A model generated the notes under the pieces. It was not told where the DNA came from and made no database searches. It worked only from the letters and a program-made list of their open reading frames with translations. 64,000 nt of DNA from an uncultured Eubacterium sp. (lineage in GTDB: Bacteria; Bacillota; Clostridia; Peptostreptococcales; Anaerovoracaceae). The stretch lies in contig CABUXV010000003.1 in the NCBI GenBank assembly GCA_902495595.1, forward strand, positions 1 through 64,000, given 5' to 3'. A program made the position numbers and the translations under genes. This document shows, piece after piece, positions 33,147-41,870 of this stretch; the stretch's first letter is position 1, and every line of letters starts with the position of its first letter.

Positions 33147-35527
33147 AAAAAATTGATTATATGAACAAAACAACATTGAAAGATTTAGATATAGGAAAAA
33201 CTGCCACAATAGTTTCGGTAGGAGGAGAGGGAGCGCTCAGACAGCACTTTTTGGACATGGGGGTCATTCCCGAGGCGGAAGTCACCCTTGTAAAATATGC
33301 TCCCATGGGAGACCCTATGGAGCTCAGCATCCATGGATATGAGCTTACTTTAAGGCTTGAAGATGCAGAGAAGATAAATATAACGGACATAAGGGAACGA
33401 AAAGAATATGATGGTAATTCTGCTGAAAATGAAGAGCCGAAGAGAAACATATATCATCCCGGTTTGGGAGAAGGCGGAAAATATCATGTAAAAGCAGATG
33501 AAAACCCACTGCCTGAGGGAGAAACGCTTACTTTTGCGCTGGCAGGCAATCAGAACTGCGGCAAGACTACGCTGTTTAATCAGCTTACAGGCGCAAACCA
33601 GCATGTCGGAAATTTTCCGGGTGTTACAGTTGACAGAAAAGACGGCGTTATAAAGGGGCATAAGGATACTCTTGTAACAGATTTGCCGGGGATATATTCG
33701 ATGTCGCCTTACAGCAGTGAAGAGATAGTAACGAGACAGTTTATACTTCAGAATAAACCAAAGGGTATAATAAATATAGTTGATGCTACTAATATAGAGA
33801 GAAACCTCTATCTGACAATGCAGCTTATGGAGCTGGATGTTCCCATGGTACTGGCTCTAAACATGATGGATGAAGTGAGGGATAACGGAGGTTCGATTCT
33901 GGTAAATGAGATGGAGGAGATGCTGGGGATTCCTGTAATACCCATTTCCGCTGCCAAAAATGAGGGCATAGAGGAGCTGATAAACCATGCTGTTCATGTG
34001 GCAAAATACCAGGAACGTCCGGGCAGAATGGATTTTTGCAGTTCCGAGGATAAAGACGGAGCAGTACATAGATGTCTTCACGGGATAATGCACCTTATAG
34101 AGGACCATGCAAACAAAGCAGGAATTCCTGTAAGATTTGCGGCATGCAAACTTGCAGAGGGAGACAGACTGGTTTTAAATTTTCTGGATTTAAGTCAGAA
34201 TGAAAAGGAAATGCTTGAACATATAATCTTGCAGATGGAGGAAGAACGAAATCTGGACAGGGCTGCCGCTATTGCGGATATGAGATTCAGCTTTATAGAA
34301 AAAGTATGCGCGGCAACAGTGGTAAAGCCCAGGGAAAGCAGGGAGCACAGAAGAAGCCGGAAAATAGACAGAATTTTAACGGGAAAATATACTGCGATAC
34401 CGTCTTTTATATGCATAATGGCTGTAGTATTCTGGCTGACATTCAATGTCGTGGGAGCATTTCTTGCGGATTTGCTTGACAAAGGAATAACATCGCTTAC
34501 CGATTTTGTTGACTCGGCATTGGTTAATGCCGGTGTAAACGAGGTGATTCACTCGCTGGTACTTGACGGTATATTTAACGGCGTGGGAAGCGTGTTAAGT
34601 TTTCTTCCTATAATAGTTACACTGTTTTTCTTTTTATCCATGCTTGAAGACAGTGGATATATGGCAAGGGTAGCTTTTGTAATGGATAAACTGCTGAGAA
34701 AGATTGGCCTTTCGGGAAGAAGCATTGTGCCGATGCTGGTAGGATTCGGATGCACTGTTCCGGGAGTTATGGCAAGCAGGACGCTGCCGTCTGAGCGGGA
34801 CAGGAAAATGACTGTATTGCTGACTCCTTTTATGAGCTGTTCGGCAAAACTTCCTATATATGCTTTTTTCACGTCGGCATTTTTTCCGGGACATGGCGCT
34901 GTTATTATGGTAGGTTTGTATTTTATAGGCATACTTGCAGGAGTACTTATAGCGCTTTTGCTTAAAGGCACTGCATTTAAGGGTGAGGCAGTTCCCTTTG
35001 TAATGGAACTTCCCAACTACAGAATGCCCGGTGCAAAAAATGTGGGGAGACTTTTATGGGAAAAAGCAAAAGATTTTTTACAGAGGGCTTTTACCGTAAT
35101 TTTTGTAGCTACTATAGCAATATGGTTTTTACAGACTTTTGATGTACATATGAATGTTGTAGAGGATTCCCATGACAGCATACTTGCAGCTGTATCGGGA
35201 ATAATTGCGCCGGTATTTTCACCTTTGGGTTTTGGAGACTGGAGAATTTCCACGGCGCTTATAACCGGATTTATGGCAAAGGAAAGCGTTGTTTCCACTC
35301 TGTCCGTATTGTTCGGTTCCACATCGGCTCTTACAAGTATTATAACACCAGTGTCCGCTGTGGCATTGCTTGTATTCTGTCTGCTTTACACGCCTTGCGT
35401 CGCTGCGGTTGCTTCCATCAAACGCGAGCTTGGCGGAAAATGGGCTGTTATCGTTGTAGTCGGTCAGTGTGCAGTTGCATGGCTTGCAGCTTTTATCGTT
35501 ATATTGACAGGAAGTTTGTTGGTCTGA
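33143..35527 (+). CDS. feoB: Ferrous iron transporter, FeoA-FeoB fusion
   Basis: The main Fe2+ uptake system of anaerobes, here as one 794-residue protein. Residues about 8-85 form an FeoA SH3-like domain (LKDLDIGKTATIVSVGG, then the LRLEDAEKI strand), then a linker, the FeoB G domain (G1 GNQNCGKTT, G2 region VGNFPGVTVD, G3 DLPG, G4 NMMD) and a membrane domain from about residue 410 with the gate motif VGFGCTVPG and later CSAKLPIYAFF. FeoA is normally a separate gene. Translation is coupled to yihY by the ATGA overlap. Confidence 0.94.
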   Translation: MKKIDYMNKTTLKDLDIGKTATIVSVGGEGALRQHFLDMGVIPEAEVTLVKYAPMGDPMELSIHGYELTLRLEDAEKINITDIRERKEYDGNSAENEEPKRNIYHPGLGEGGKYHVKADENPLPEGETLTFALAGNQNCGKTTLFNQLTGANQHVGNFPGVTVDRKDGVIKGHKDTLVTDLPGIYSMSPYSSEEIVTRQFILQNKPKGIINIVDATNIERNLYLTMQLMELDVPMVLALNMMDEVRDNGGSILVNEMEEMLGIPVIPISAAKNEGIEELINHAVHVAKYQERPGRMDFCSSEDKDGAVHRCLHGIMHLIEDHANKAGIPVRFAACKLAEGDRLVLNFLDLSQNEKEMLEHIILQMEEERNLDRAAAIADMRFSFIEKVCAATVVKPRESREHRRSRKIDRILTGKYTAIPSFICIMAVVFWLTFNVVGAFLADLLDKGITSLTDFVDSALVNAGVNEVIHSLVLDGIFNGVGSVLSFLPIIVTLFFFLSMLEDSGYMARVAFVMDKLLRKIGLSGRSIVPMLVGFGCTVPGVMASRTLPSERDRKMTVLLTPFMSCSAKLPIYAFFTSAFFPGHGAVIMVGLYFIGILAGVLIALLLKGTAFKGEAVPFVMELPNYRMPGAKNVGRLLWEKAKDFLQRAFTVIFVATIAIWFLQTFDVHMNVVEDSHDSILAAVSGIIAPVFSPLGFGDWRISTALITGFMAKESVVSTLSVLFGSTSALTSIITPVSAVALLVFCLLYTPCVAAVASIKRELGGKWAVIVVVGQCAVAWLAAFIVILTGSLLV

Positions 35528-35555
35528 TTTTAATATAGATATTACATGCTGAATA

Positions 35556-35633
35556 TGATATAATTTAATTTACAACATAAAATAAATTATTTAGAAACTG
35601 GATTTATCTTTGTATAAATCCAGTTCTTTTTGA
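35556..35633 (+). promoter_or_regulatory. MFS promoter with terminator-like leader hairpin
   Basis: An extended -10 TGATATAAT (35556-35564) lies after feoAB. Downstream of it a perfect 12-bp stem AACTGGATTTAT / ATAAATCCAGTT (35597-35608, 35615-35626) with a 6-base loop runs into CTTTTTG just before the ribosome site of the MFS gene. It may end feoAB transcription and also act as an attenuator of the pump. Confidence 0.6.
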
Positions 35634-35650
35634 AAGGATGGTGATGAGCT

Positions 35651-37069
35651 ATGGAGATTAAAAGCGCGCAGGCATCCGGAAAGAATACCCTTATCATTGC
35701 TGTAATGATATCGGGTGTTTTTTTAGCTGTATTGAATCAGACGGTTTTATCGCCTGCGCTGCCCAGCATTATGGAGGATTTGAATATCACGGCAAATGAG
35801 GGGCAGTGGCTGACGACTGCTTTCATGCTGGTGAATGGGATTATGATACCTATTACTGCTTATTTTATAAATAGGTTTACGACAAGGCAGATTTTTCTCA
35901 GTTCCATGATTTTATTTACGGCAGGAACTGCTGTTGCAGGTTTTGCTTCTAATTTTACAATACTTCTTATTGCCAGGATTCTGCAGGCTATGGCGGCGGG
36001 AGTACTAATGCCGATGATTCAGACCGTAATGCTGCTGTTGTTTCCAAGAGAAAAGAGGGGAACGGCAATGGGAACCATAGGAATAGTAATTGCCTTTGCG
36101 CCTGCAGTAGGTCCGTCTCTTGCAGGCTGGGTGGTTGATTCATGGGGATGGAACTCAGTGTTTCTGATGATTGCGCCAATGGCTTTTATTATTGTTGTTT
36201 TATCGTTTTTTTTGCTTAAAAACGTTGGAGAAACAACACCTACGAAACTGGATGTACTGTCTGTAATATTATCCACGGTAAGTTTCGGCGGTCTTCTTTA
36301 TGGATTCAGTATAGCGGGCACTTTTGGATGGCTGCATCCTGTAACAGTTGCATCTATCATACTTGGAGCGGTTTTTCTTTTTTTATTTATACGAAGACAG
36401 GGAAAACTAAAAGAGCCTTTGCTTGAATTAAAAGTACTTAAAACAAAGATATTCAGCTATTCTACTGTAATAAGCATGATAGTAAATGCCGCATTGATTG
36501 CGGGAGGAATTATTACGCCTATTTATTTGCAGAATGTACTTGGCTTTACAGCTATGCAGTCAGGATTGCTTATGCTTCCTGGCGCGCTTCTTATGGGGGT
36601 AATGAGTCCTATTACGGGCAGACTGTTTGACAGATTCGGACCAAGAGGAATTTCTGTTTTAGGTTTGAGCATTCTGACTGTTTTTACAGGAGCTTATATT
36701 CTAATGGATGAAACGTGGACATTTATTCCTCTGTGTTTTGTATATACAGCCAGAATGTTTGGGCTTTCTCTAGTTAATATGCCTATTAATACATGGGGGC
36801 TTAATGCTCTTGAAAATAAAATGATTGCTCATGGAAGCGCTATAAACAATACAGCCAGACAGGTGGCAGGTTCAATAGGAACGGCAGTTTTAATTACTAT
36901 TATGTCTATTGTAAGCATCATGAATCAGGACAGAGGAGTAATTGATTCTACGTTAAGCGGAATGCACGGAGCTTTTACGGCTGCTCTTGTTTTAAGTTTA
37001 GCGGCTTTGATAATGGCAATTTTGTTTGTAAAGCGTGAAAAAAGAGACGATGATATATTCTGTGATTAA
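35651..37069 (+). CDS. MFS drug efflux pump, DHA2 (EmrB/QacA) family
   Basis: A 472-residue proton-driven exporter of the 14-helix DHA2 branch. Early helices carry NQTVLSPALPSIMEDLNIT (motif D1-like) and QWLTTAFMLVNGIMIP, helix 4 LLIARILQAMAAGVLMPM, and motif C near GTIGIVIAFAPAVGPSLAGW. AAAGGATGG lies before the ATG. Its mRNA leader holds a terminator-like hairpin, suggesting attenuation control. Substrates cannot be predicted. Confidence 0.88.
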   Translation: MEIKSAQASGKNTLIIAVMISGVFLAVLNQTVLSPALPSIMEDLNITANEGQWLTTAFMLVNGIMIPITAYFINRFTTRQIFLSSMILFTAGTAVAGFASNFTILLIARILQAMAAGVLMPMIQTVMLLLFPREKRGTAMGTIGIVIAFAPAVGPSLAGWVVDSWGWNSVFLMIAPMAFIIVVLSFFLLKNVGETTPTKLDVLSVILSTVSFGGLLYGFSIAGTFGWLHPVTVASIILGAVFLFLFIRRQGKLKEPLLELKVLKTKIFSYSTVISMIVNAALIAGGIITPIYLQNVLGFTAMQSGLLMLPGALLMGVMSPITGRLFDRFGPRGISVLGLSILTVFTGAYILMDETWTFIPLCFVYTARMFGLSLVNMPINTWGLNALENKMIAHGSAINNTARQVAGSIGTAVLITIMSIVSIMNQDRGVIDSTLSGMHGAFTAALVLSLAALIMAILFVKREKRDDDIFCD

Positions 37070-37124
37070 TATCGGAAAATAAGATGAATGGGCGGCAGAG
37101 CATGCTGCGCAGGGAGGTTGTACC

Positions 37125-37778
37125 ATGGAAGTAAAGAATTACGTTATAAGTATAGGAAGACAAATGGGAAGCGGCGGTTCAGCGATGGGAAAAGTGATAG
37201 CGGAACGTTTTGGCTTCAGTTATATTGACAGAGAGATTCTTTCGAAGGCGGCAGAACTTATGGATGCCGACGAAGAAAATCTCGGTATGGTTGATGAAAA
37301 AAATATATCGGCGATGACAGCAATGGCCCAGACTGCGTCATATGAAATGCCTTATATTTCAAAAGAATGGTTTATACCTACGAGCGAGCAGCTGTTTGAA
37401 GCGCAGACAAAGATTATGCGTGATGCTGTTAAAAAGGAATCATGCGTTATTATAGGCAGATGTTCATCTCATATGTTTAGAAATTACGAAAAACATGTCA
37501 GCATTTTTCTTCATGCCGATATGAACTCCCGCATGGAGCGTCTTAAGAGAACGTTAAAAAAAGATAATCTAGGAGAAAAAAATGTAAATGACTTGGAGAA
37601 GAGTGACAGGAGAAGAGCGCAGTATTACAATACTTTTACGGGAAAGAAATGGCTTGATTTAAGAAATTATGATTTTGCGCTTGATACTACTCCGTTTTCC
37701 GATAAACAAATCGAAGATATATTGGTGAACTATATTACGGCAAGATTTCCCGAGCTTAAACAGAGAGCCGGATTATAA
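37125..37778 (+). CDS. Cytidylate kinase-like protein
   Basis: A 217-residue P-loop protein of the cytidylate-kinase-like (AAA_26) family. The P-loop is the atypical ISIGRQMGSGGSAMGK at about residues 8-23, and SCVIIGRCSSHMFRN plus an Arg-rich SDRRRAQYYNTFTGKKW lid region follow. Genuine Cmk and this family share the fold, but the substrate of this branch is not known. GGGAGG precedes the ATG. It follows the MFS gene by 55 bases and could share its transcript. Confidence 0.78.
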   Translation: MEVKNYVISIGRQMGSGGSAMGKVIAERFGFSYIDREILSKAAELMDADEENLGMVDEKNISAMTAMAQTASYEMPYISKEWFIPTSEQLFEAQTKIMRDAVKKESCVIIGRCSSHMFRNYEKHVSIFLHADMNSRMERLKRTLKKDNLGEKNVNDLEKSDRRRAQYYNTFTGKKWLDLRNYDFALDTTPFSDKQIEDILVNYITARFPELKQRAGL

Positions 37779-37790
37779 TATAAAATCTGC

Positions 37791-37819
37791 TTGACAAATA
37801 TAAACTGAATATTTATAAT
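37791..37819 (+). promoter_or_regulatory. Consensus promoter of riboflavin operon
   Basis: TTGACA (37791-37796), exactly 17 bases, TATAAT (37814-37819). The FMN riboswitch begins about 19 bases later. Confidence 0.88.
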
Positions 37820-37837
37820 CTACATTAATTGAATAAC

Positions 37838-37945
37838 TATCTTCAGGGCAGGGTGCAAGTCCCTACCGGTGGTAAAGCCCACGAGCCGCAAGGCAGATTC
37901 GGTGAAACTCCGAAGCCGACAGTATAGTCTGGATGAAAGAAGATA
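37838..37945 (+). promoter_or_regulatory. FMN riboswitch (RFN element)
   Basis: The classic RFN aptamer that turns off riboflavin genes when FMN binds. P1 is TATCTTC (37838-37844) with GAAGATA (37939-37945). Conserved internal strings include AGGGCAGGGTG, CCGGTGGTAAAGCCCACGAG, GATTCGGTGAAACTCCGAAG, CCGACAGTATAGTC and GGATGAAAGAAGA, all in the family order. Confidence 0.97.
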
Positions 37946-37968
37946 AAAGTATACTTATGCTTTTTTTG

Positions 37969-38000
37969 CTCTGAAATGATTTTGCATTTCAGAGTTTTTT
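37969..38000 (+). terminator. Riboswitch-controlled terminator
   Basis: A perfect 10-bp stem CTCTGAAATG / CATTTCAGAG with a 6-base loop, followed by six T residues, 23 bases after the aptamer. It is the expression platform for attenuation. Confidence 0.9.
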
Positions 38001-38021
38001 ATTATGTAGGAAATATCAACA

Positions 38022-38137
38022 CGCCTTTCAGGCACTACTTCACTTTCTGTACTCGCTTTGATGTCATTTTTCCTTAGCGGATAGCTTCGCTTACTGAGGA
38101 AAAAGGCGAGGCAAAGTCTGCTGCTGAAAGGGATGCG
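38022..38137. repeat. 116-bp imperfect palindrome in the rib leader
   Basis: Nested inverted arms span the segment: CTTTCAG (38025-38031) with CTGAAAG (38124-38130), flanked by CGC/GCG; CTCGC (38052-38056) with GCGAG (38106-38110); and TTTTTCCT (38067-38074) with AGGAAAAA (38097-38104). It has no reading frame of note. It may be a small inserted mobile repeat or an extra RNA structure. Confidence 0.65.
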
Positions 38138-38227
38138 CATAGCTGGCTTTCTCCCGTCTCACAGCGGGGTAAATTGTATTAGCCGGTGAATCCGTAATTG
38201 TTGTTTAAATGGCATAAGACCTCTTTT

Positions 38228-38268
38228 ACATGTCTTGGATAGATTTTATTCAAGGCATGTATTTTTTT
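38228..38268 (+). terminator. Second terminator-like hairpin before ribD
   Basis: ACATGTCTTG (38228-38237) pairs with CAAGGCATGT (38251-38260, one G-T pair), followed by A and seven T residues, immediately before the AGGAGG ribosome site of ribD. It looks like a second attenuator. Confidence 0.7.
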
Positions 38269-38282
38269 AGGAGGTATTAAAT

Positions 38283-39386
38283 ATGGATGGAATAGAATAC
38301 ATGAAACTTGCTGTAAAACTGGCAGAAAAAGGTGATGGTTATGTGAATCCAAATCCTATGGTCGGAGCCGTCATAGTAAAAAACGACAGGATAATAGGGA
38401 AAGGATATCATGAAAGATACGGAGGACCTCATGCAGAGATAAATGCTTTGAGAAGCTGTAGTGAGTCGCCGGAAGGAGCGGATTTATATGTGACTTTGGA
38501 GCCTTGCTGCCACTATGGAAAAACGCCGCCATGTACTGAAGCAATTATAAAGAGCGGGATTGCAAATGTTTTCATAGGTACATTGGATGTAAATCCTGCA
38601 ATGTCGGGAAAGAGTGTTGGAATTTTAAATCAGAATGGGATCAAATCAAAAGTAGGAATTCTCGAAGAGGAATGTAAAGGTCTGATTAAAAAGTTTAGCA
38701 AATTTATAACAACACAGACCCCCTTTGTTCTCATGAAATATGCAATGACTATGGATGGCAAAATTGCCACCTATGCGAATAATTCAAAATGGATAAGCGG
38801 AAAAGAGTCGAGAGAACGTGTACATCAGACAAGACATTCTTTTTCGGCAATAATGGCAGGAGTTGACACGGTAATTAAGGATGACCCTATGCTTACATGC
38901 CGTATTGAAAACGGGAAAAATCCTGTTCGGATTATATGTGATACTAATCTTAGAACACCGTTTGAGTCCAATATAGTGAAAACGGCAGAATCAGTACCGA
39001 CTTATATTGCAACTTCCTGTGGCGATGAATTACGAAAAGAAATTTATGCGAAACATGGATGTAAATTTATTGACGTAGGAAAAAGACAAAATCATATTGA
39101 CCTTGCTGAACTGATGAAAATTTTGGGAAGAATGAAAATCGACAGTCTGATTTTAGAGGGCGGAGGCACTCTTAACTGGAGCGCTTTGAATCAGCAGATT
39201 GTCGATGAGGTGCAGGCGTATATAGCTCCTAAAATATTCGGAGGAACTGCCAAGACCCCTGTAGAAGGCATCGGAGTTGCTTTTCCTGATGAAGCTGTTT
39301 TGCTTAATCCTTATTCCGTTTCCAAAATAGGAGACGATTATTTAATAGAAAGTGAAGTGATTTACAAATGTTCACAGGAATCATAG
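38283..39386 (+). CDS. ribD: Riboflavin biosynthesis deaminase/reductase
   Basis: Bifunctional enzyme for the second and third steps from GTP to riboflavin: deamination of the pyrimidine ring, then NADPH reduction of the ribose. The N-terminal cytidine-deaminase-like domain carries HAEINAL and PCCHYGKTPPC zinc motifs (about residues 50-85); the C-terminal reductase domain (about 145-367) includes MKYAMTMDGKIAT and LEGGGTLNWSAL. Length 367 is usual. A perfect AGGAGG precedes the ATG. Its last 19 bases overlap ribE. Confidence 0.96.
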   Translation: MDGIEYMKLAVKLAEKGDGYVNPNPMVGAVIVKNDRIIGKGYHERYGGPHAEINALRSCSESPEGADLYVTLEPCCHYGKTPPCTEAIIKSGIANVFIGTLDVNPAMSGKSVGILNQNGIKSKVGILEEECKGLIKKFSKFITTQTPFVLMKYAMTMDGKIATYANNSKWISGKESRERVHQTRHSFSAIMAGVDTVIKDDPMLTCRIENGKNPVRIICDTNLRTPFESNIVKTAESVPTYIATSCGDELRKEIYAKHGCKFIDVGKRQNHIDLAELMKILGRMKIDSLILEGGGTLNWSALNQQIVDEVQAYIAPKIFGGTAKTPVEGIGVAFPDEAVLLNPYSVSKIGDDYLIESEVIYKCSQES

Positions 39387-40003
39387 AGGAAATCGGGAAG
39401 ATAGAAGAAATCAAGAAAGGCAGCAGTCAATGCAGTTTAACTGTAAAAGCGGAAAAGATATTGGACGATGTACATAAGGGTGACAGCATTGCAGTAAACG
39501 GAATTTGCCTTACCGTAACGGATTACAGAAGACTGGTGTTTACGGTGGATGTTATGAATGAAACATGGAATCGTACATCTTTAAATAAACTGAGAAAAAA
39601 TGATTTTGTAAATCTTGAAAGAGCCTTGCCTGCAAATGGCAGATTCGGAGGTCATATAGTGACCGGACATATTGACGGTACTGGAATCATCAATGATATA
39701 CGAAGAGACAGCAATGCGGTGTGGTACAGAATCGGAACATCAGAAAATATACTGAGCTGTATTGTGGAGAAAGGTTCTGTTGCCATTGATGGTATCAGTC
39801 TCACAGTTGCGGCAATATCAGATGAAAGCTTTGAGGTATCGGTTATTCCCCACACTTTGCAGTATACAATTTTAAGATATAAAAGAGCGGGTGATATGGT
39901 TAATCTTGAAAATGATATTATAGGAAAATATATCAGGAAGTTTTCAGAGAATAAAGGACAATATTCAATATCGAGGGAATTTTTGCTCAGCAATGGATTT
40001 TAG
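39368..40003 (+). CDS. ribE: Riboflavin synthase alpha subunit
   Basis: Dismutates two 6,7-dimethyl-8-ribityllumazine molecules to riboflavin, the last step of the pathway. Two lumazine-binding barrel repeats are seen: the first starts MFTGIIEEIG with the GDSIAVNGICLTV segment, the second GGHIVTGHIDGTG with GSVAIDGISLTV. The 211-residue length is normal with a slightly extended C-terminal tail. Its ATG lies inside the end of ribD, so the two are translationally coupled. Third enzyme of a four-gene operon under the FMN riboswitch. Confidence 0.95.
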   Translation: MFTGIIEEIGKIEEIKKGSSQCSLTVKAEKILDDVHKGDSIAVNGICLTVTDYRRLVFTVDVMNETWNRTSLNKLRKNDFVNLERALPANGRFGGHIVTGHIDGTGIINDIRRDSNAVWYRIGTSENILSCIVEKGSVAIDGISLTVAAISDESFEVSVIPHTLQYTILRYKRAGDMVNLENDIIGKYIRKFSENKGQYSISREFLLSNGF

Positions 40004-40018
40004 AGAGGAGTACATAAA

Positions 40019-41227
40019 ATGAAGTTTGAAGAAATAAAGAAAGCGCTTGATACTTTAAAAGAAGGAAAACTTATTCTTGTTACAGATGATGAAAACAGGG
40101 AAAATGAGGGTGATTTAATTTGTTCTGCTCAGGCTGCGACAACAGAAAATGTGAATTTTATGGCAAGCTATGCAAAGGGATTGATTTGTATGCCTATGAG
40201 AAGGAATATAGCAGAGAAGCTCATGCTTGCGCCTATGGTAGAAAACAATACGGATAATCACGAAACAGCTTTTACAGTGTCCATAGATTATAAGAGTACG
40301 ACAACGGGAATATCCGCAGAAGAGAGGGGGATCACTGCCCGCATGTGTGTCGATGAAGACACAGCGCCTCTTGACTTTAGACGTCCCGGTCATATGTTTC
40401 CTCTTATAGCTAAAGACGGAGGAGTCCTGGAAAGAAACGGACATACGGAGGCCACGGTTGATTTGATGCGCCTTGCAGGCCTTAAAGAATGTGGACTATG
40501 CTGTGAGATTATGAGCGATAATGGAAAGATGATGAGGTCAGGAGAGCTTAATGCTTTTGCACAAAAATATGGCATACCATGTATTTCCATAGAGAAACTT
40601 CAGGAATACAGGAAAGTATTTGATAATCTTGTGGAGTGTGTGTCTGTAACGGATATGCCTACAAAATACGGAGAATTTAAAGCTCATTGCTATATAAACA
40701 AATTGAACGGAGAACACCATATAGCATTGGTTATGGGAGATATATCGGATGGAAAGGATGTCTTGTGCCGTGTGCACTCGGAGTGTATGACAGGAGATGT
40801 TTTCGGTTCTTTGCGCTGTGACTGCGGTCAGCAGCTTGATAAAGCCATGAAAATGATAGCTGAAAAGAAGAGCGGAGTTTTGCTTTACATGAGACAGGAA
40901 GGACGCGGGATAGGACTTGTGAATAAGTTAAAAGCCTATAATCTGCAGGATAAGGGGCTTGATACTCTTGAGGCAAATATCGCTTTGGGTTTTAAAGGTG
41001 ATTTAAGAGAATATTATATCGGAGCGCAGATTTTAAGAGATATTGGGATAAAATCATTGGATTTGCTTACAAATAATCCGGATAAAGTGTATCAGCTTGA
41101 AGACTATGGTATGAAAATCTCCAGGAGAATCCCCATAGAAATAAAAGCTAATAAATACGATCGTTTTTATTTAAAGACTAAACAGCAGCGAATGGGACAT
41201 ATATTGAAAGTAGAGGAGGAAATATAA
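40019..41227 (+). CDS. ribBA: DHBP synthase / GTP cyclohydrolase II
   Basis: A two-domain, 402-residue enzyme. The N-terminal half (DDENRENEGDLIC, residues about 25-37, then TGISAEERG and RPGHMFPL) makes 3,4-dihydroxy-2-butanone phosphate from ribulose 5-phosphate. The C-terminal half opens GTP's ring, with the zinc site C-x10-C-x-C in SECMTGDVFGSLRCDC and MRQEGRGIGL. Thus it supplies both precursors for lumazine. A GAGAGGAG site precedes the ATG. Confidence 0.97.
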   Translation: MKFEEIKKALDTLKEGKLILVTDDENRENEGDLICSAQAATTENVNFMASYAKGLICMPMRRNIAEKLMLAPMVENNTDNHETAFTVSIDYKSTTTGISAEERGITARMCVDEDTAPLDFRRPGHMFPLIAKDGGVLERNGHTEATVDLMRLAGLKECGLCCEIMSDNGKMMRSGELNAFAQKYGIPCISIEKLQEYRKVFDNLVECVSVTDMPTKYGEFKAHCYINKLNGEHHIALVMGDISDGKDVLCRVHSECMTGDVFGSLRCDCGQQLDKAMKMIAEKKSGVLLYMRQEGRGIGLVNKLKAYNLQDKGLDTLEANIALGFKGDLREYYIGAQILRDIGIKSLDLLTNNPDKVYQLEDYGMKISRRIPIEIKANKYDRFYLKTKQQRMGHILKVEEEI

Positions 41228-41228
41228 A

Positions 41229-41696
41229 ATGAAACTGTATGAAGGAAAACTTGTATCGGATGGTATAAAAATAGGAATAGTAGCGGCCAGATTTAATGAA
41301 TTTATCACTTCAAAACTGTTGTCCGGCGCTTTGGACAGTCTTAAAAGAGAAAATGTCAGAGAAGAGGATATAGATATTGCATGGGTTCCGGGAGCTTTTG
41401 AAATTCCTTTGATTGCATCAAAGATGGCAGGAAGTGAAAAATACGATGCTGTTATTTGTCTCGGCGCTGTGATTCGTGGAAGCACGAACCATTATGACTA
41501 TGTATGCAGCGAGGTTTCAAAGGGAATTGCGCAGATAAGTTTAAATGCGGATAAACCTGTTATGTTCGGAGTCCTTACAACCGATAATATAGAGCAGGCG
41601 ATAGAAAGGGCAGGGACTAAAGCGGGAAACAAAGGCGCTGAATGTGCCCATGGAGCAATAGAGATGGTTAATTTGATTCGCTCCATGAATCTGTAA
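41229..41696 (+). CDS. ribH: 6,7-dimethyl-8-ribityllumazine synthase
   Basis: Joins the two precursors from RibD/phosphatase and RibBA to make lumazine, normally as a 60-subunit capsid. The 155-residue protein has the substrate loop ARFNEFITSKLL, WVPGAFEIP, GAVIRGSTNHYDYV with the catalytic histidine, and the C-terminal NKGAECAHGAIEM. AGAGGAGG lies before the ATG. It closes the riboflavin operon, and a terminator follows. Confidence 0.97.
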   Translation: MKLYEGKLVSDGIKIGIVAARFNEFITSKLLSGALDSLKRENVREEDIDIAWVPGAFEIPLIASKMAGSEKYDAVICLGAVIRGSTNHYDYVCSEVSKGIAQISLNADKPVMFGVLTTDNIEQAIERAGTKAGNKGAECAHGAIEMVNLIRSMNL

Positions 41697-41791
41697 TTTA
41701 TAGCTGAAAATATGAAGTTGCAAAGTAATTAAAACCCAGTTTGTCATATAAACGTATAAAGAAATTTAAAACTGAAAAGCAGATAAAAAAA

Positions 41792-41846
41792 TAGCTGCAA
41801 GCCGGCAACCTGACATAAAGCAAGTCCTGACTGCAGCTGTTTTTAT
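41792..41846 (+). terminator. Terminator of rib operon
   Basis: AGCTGCA (41793-41799) and TGCAGCT (41832-41838) arms around a 32-base loop, followed by GTTTTTATT; preceded by an A run, so it may also serve serA. Confidence 0.65.
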
Positions 41847-41870
41847 TATAATTCGTTTCAGTAAGTTGTC

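Noticed and set aside
38138..38227. A second known riboswitch (cobalamin-like) in the rib leader
   Set aside because: There is some pairing (CCCG/CGGG) and a CCGGTGAATCCG segment, but the cobalamin B12-box and core are missing.
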